A DNA stretch of 64,000 nt from Rhopalosiphum padi. Taxonomy: Eukaryota; Arthropoda; Insecta; Hemiptera; Aphididae. The DNA is taken from NCBI RefSeq assembly GCF_020882245.1, contig NC_083599.1, forward strand, positions 44,232,748 to 44,296,747, given 5' to 3'. The notes beneath the pieces were generated by a model. The model was given only the letters and a program-made list of their open reading frames with translations, was not told where the DNA came from and made no database searches. This document shows, one piece after another, positions 61,108 through 64,000 of this stretch (positions are counted from its first letter, which is position 1; each line of letters starts with the position of its first letter). A program made the position numbers and the translations under genes.

Positions 61108-64000
61108 GTGAAAATTATAAAAACAAAAAAAAAACGTTAATAGAGTTTGAAATAATGAGTGGTTCATGATAAGAATCATCTTAGATGTCTGATAGATATC
61201 AGTAAATTAACTATATTCTTGTTAATAAAAATAAGTTAATAATTAGCATTCGAGAGATGGCCATTACGATAAAATGTATTAGAATGAAAAAAGTATTCAA
61301 GTGGGTGATGGGTACCGCTCTGCTGTACGTAGATGTCGAGTGGGTCACTATTATAATAGTTATATAAGGGTGTGTTAAATTTGAATTCAATGATATATCA
61401 TTACATATGAAAAACGATTCCGAGCGGATATTGTCTGTCAGCCGACATAGGTATCAGTGTATCACTAAGTATATATTTTGTGATATGTTTTTGTATTTGA
61501 TAAAGCTATATTATAAATTTATAACCATTTATTTTACTTAATATAAATTATACTATAAATAACATAAATTAAGTTAATATAAATAAATTAAGTTAGTATA
61601 ATATAAGTTGATATAAATTTTTTTTCGTATAATTTATTAAATTATTATAATAATATATATTTATACCTACCATATTAAAAAATGTTTATAAATTGAAAAT
61701 TTAATTTTATCTTTTTGTAAATACAGTAAAAATATGTTCACAATAAAAACAGATATTATCTGTTAAAATTAATCAAAAATATCGTTTCGTATTGTAAAAT
61801 TCATAAAAATATATTATACTTTTTAAGTTACCACAAGGTATGAATAATGTTTTAAAATTATAACAAAATAATTGAAATCGTTATTATTATGATTTAAATA
61901 AGTAATTCTGTCCAAATTTTTACTTAAAATATTTAAAAAAATAATTGTGCCAATGTATTTTTAATATTTTTATACAGATATAAAAACAACTAATGAGGGA
62001 TATCGTATTAAATTATAAAGTAAGCGACAACAGTCGCTAACAGTTGATAATTTTATAACGTTATAGTTTGATTAGGCCTAATTAAGATAAACAAGACGTG
62101 TACAACGTACATACGGGTATAACATACGAAAAGAAATTATATCGTCTATCTGTAAAAACGTAAAGTTCTCACCGATCATTATGATTACATAATCATACAG
62201 ACTTGTGTTAAACACACATACGGGTGTTCTATATCTGGGGACCTGGGGTATTTCACTATATTTTTAGTAGCGAATTCTTCGTCAACTAGTGACTATCGTG
62301 CGTCGAATGTGTTGTATGGTTATTGTGTTTCTCTCAAGTGTCTGAAAAAGTGATATTTATGGACATTTTCCATGGAAAACCTTTAAAAATTGTAGAAAAT
62401 TACAAATCACTTTCTAGAATATAAGCCAAAATAATAGTTGCTGATGTGTTACATAAAAATTTTCATCAAATCATAGTTATCAAAAAAAAAAAAAATCGAC
62501 AAATAGTAAATAGTGTATGCGAAAAGCATTTGACGATTTATTCCCACGACCAAAAAAATTATACTTAAAAACTTAATCAAAATTACATTGAATGTTTCGA
62601 ATGTTTATATTTATACCAATACTCATAAAATTTGTAAAAATATTTATGCAGCCCGAAAATGGCTATAAATGGCTAAAAAATTAATTTAACAATATTTGGT
62701 GTAGTGTAAAAATTATGACCGTTCTTTCTTAGATTTTTGTTTGTTTTTCCAATTATAAAAATAAATATTGGGAATTTTTAATTTTTACCTTACTAAATTA
62801 CAAATTAGATTCAATTTACAACTATAAATAACCCTCACGATTAATAATCGAACCATTTTGTGGTGTACTTGTGTACTTATACTCAAAAAAAAACATTATT
62901 GTAAAATATATTCATCACAACGCTCAGAATCTAAAATTTAAATATTATTTTGACATAACGAATAATATAAAAAAAAAATTACAATTACAATTATTATTAT
63001 ACAATGCAAAAAGCACCATAATATAGGAACAGTCTAACAATAAAAACAGTTGTTGGTTTTATAAATTGCCTTCATATTATATTTCTGGGGAAAAAGTCAA
63101 TTTCATTCTAAATCTAACGGAGAAGTAGCAAGATAATATTATCATTAAATTGTTGAAATATAAAATATGTTAATATTTTATTACTATAATACATCTATGA
63201 TAATAGAATTAAAACAATATAAGAAGTGTAACACAAATTATATGATTTTTATAATTTAATGTATACCTACGTGTATACGGGTCAAAAGAACTTCACGGAT
63301 TCATATTGTATTAATAAAAATAAAAATGTTTATAAAATAATTGATATTCAATAAGTAATGATATTCACATTTAAAACATTAAATTCAACATTCAACGGTT
63401 TTAACCATATTAAGATAAGATTGTTGAACTAATTTCATCTCTTATTGCGTAATTAACAAGTTGATCACACAAGAATATGAGTGAAACTTCTTCTATGTTC
63501 TTAGATTGTTGAAATTGTAACTTTATCCCTTACATGTCAATAACAAATTTAGTTTCAACTTTCAAGTGATATTATCATTGTAATAATTATTTATTGAAAC
63601 ATCGTTAAATGGACTTCGTTAAAAGGTAGAAGATTACAATTTGAATCATCAATATTTATCAAATCAATATCACAAGTATTGATAGATATTTTTATCGATA
63701 ACACCAATATTTTCGAACAAATTATTACAAATTTCAACATTTTCACTTATTCAATTTGTTAAACTATTAGTAAAATCGTTGTTTAAGTTATAATTTTAAC
63801 CTTGAGGTTCTGAAGTAACTTAATTATTTACTCAAATATTATTTAATTAGTCAAATACATCGAAGAAAAAGAATGTTATGTTACTATTTAAAATTAGTTA
63901 GGTATTTCAACAGTATTTAATTGTACCTATAAAGATAATCTCATTGTTGAATATTACGAGTACTAAATGTACTACGGGTTATTGTAAACTCTGCAAAAAT
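61108..64000. other. AT-rich intergenic DNA to the window end
   Basis: Homopolymer-rich TA DNA. No frame over 60 codons, no RNA gene and no repeat ends recognised. Confidence 0.6.

Overview
This window is animal nuclear DNA, very AT-rich and full of TA, GT and ATT microsatellites. It most likely comes from an aphid (Hemiptera: Aphididae). The basis is one clear insect developmental gene, engrailed, combined with transposon remnants (ZMYM1-like hAT, MULE, a family with a Cys-Lys-Trp-Pro-Pro core) that I know as abundant in aphid genomes. The species cannot be fixed from the sequence alone.

Layout. 1-12365: AT-rich intergenic DNA with degenerate repeats, a tRNA-like fragment, two perfect palindromes (2120-2175 and 5593-5624), and two CpG-richer patches (about 3240-3600 and 7240-8260). 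12366-13427 (minus): a decayed multi-exon gene fragment with recognisable splice sites. 13547-14750: two hAT transposase fragments in opposite orientations. 14760-16448: CpG-rich 5' flank and likely promoter or 5'UTR of engrailed. 16449-18129: engrailed exon 1. 18130-53186: one 35-kb intron holding a MULE remnant (28992-29716), a pogo/Tigger-like TIR element (50450-51266), CpG-rich patches that look regulatory, and a tight cluster of homeodomain core sites (33633-33652). 53187-53524: engrailed exon 2 with the homeodomain and stop, followed by a 3'UTR with two AATAAA signals. 54350-64000: AT-rich intergenic DNA with a GC-richer inverted repeat near 57.1 kb and a MITE-like element at 60722-61107.

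The engrailed exons join exactly (phase 1, shared Gly561) into a predicted 672-residue protein. It carries the engrailed-type N-terminus (MALE...RCSP), the eh1 Groucho motif, the EH2 Exd/Pbx-contact motif, a full 60-residue homeodomain and EH5. No invected paralogue is visible within 16 kb upstream or 10 kb downstream. Nothing else in the window is a convincing intact protein-coding gene. Most other open frames are chance frames in CpG-rich patches or repeat DNA.
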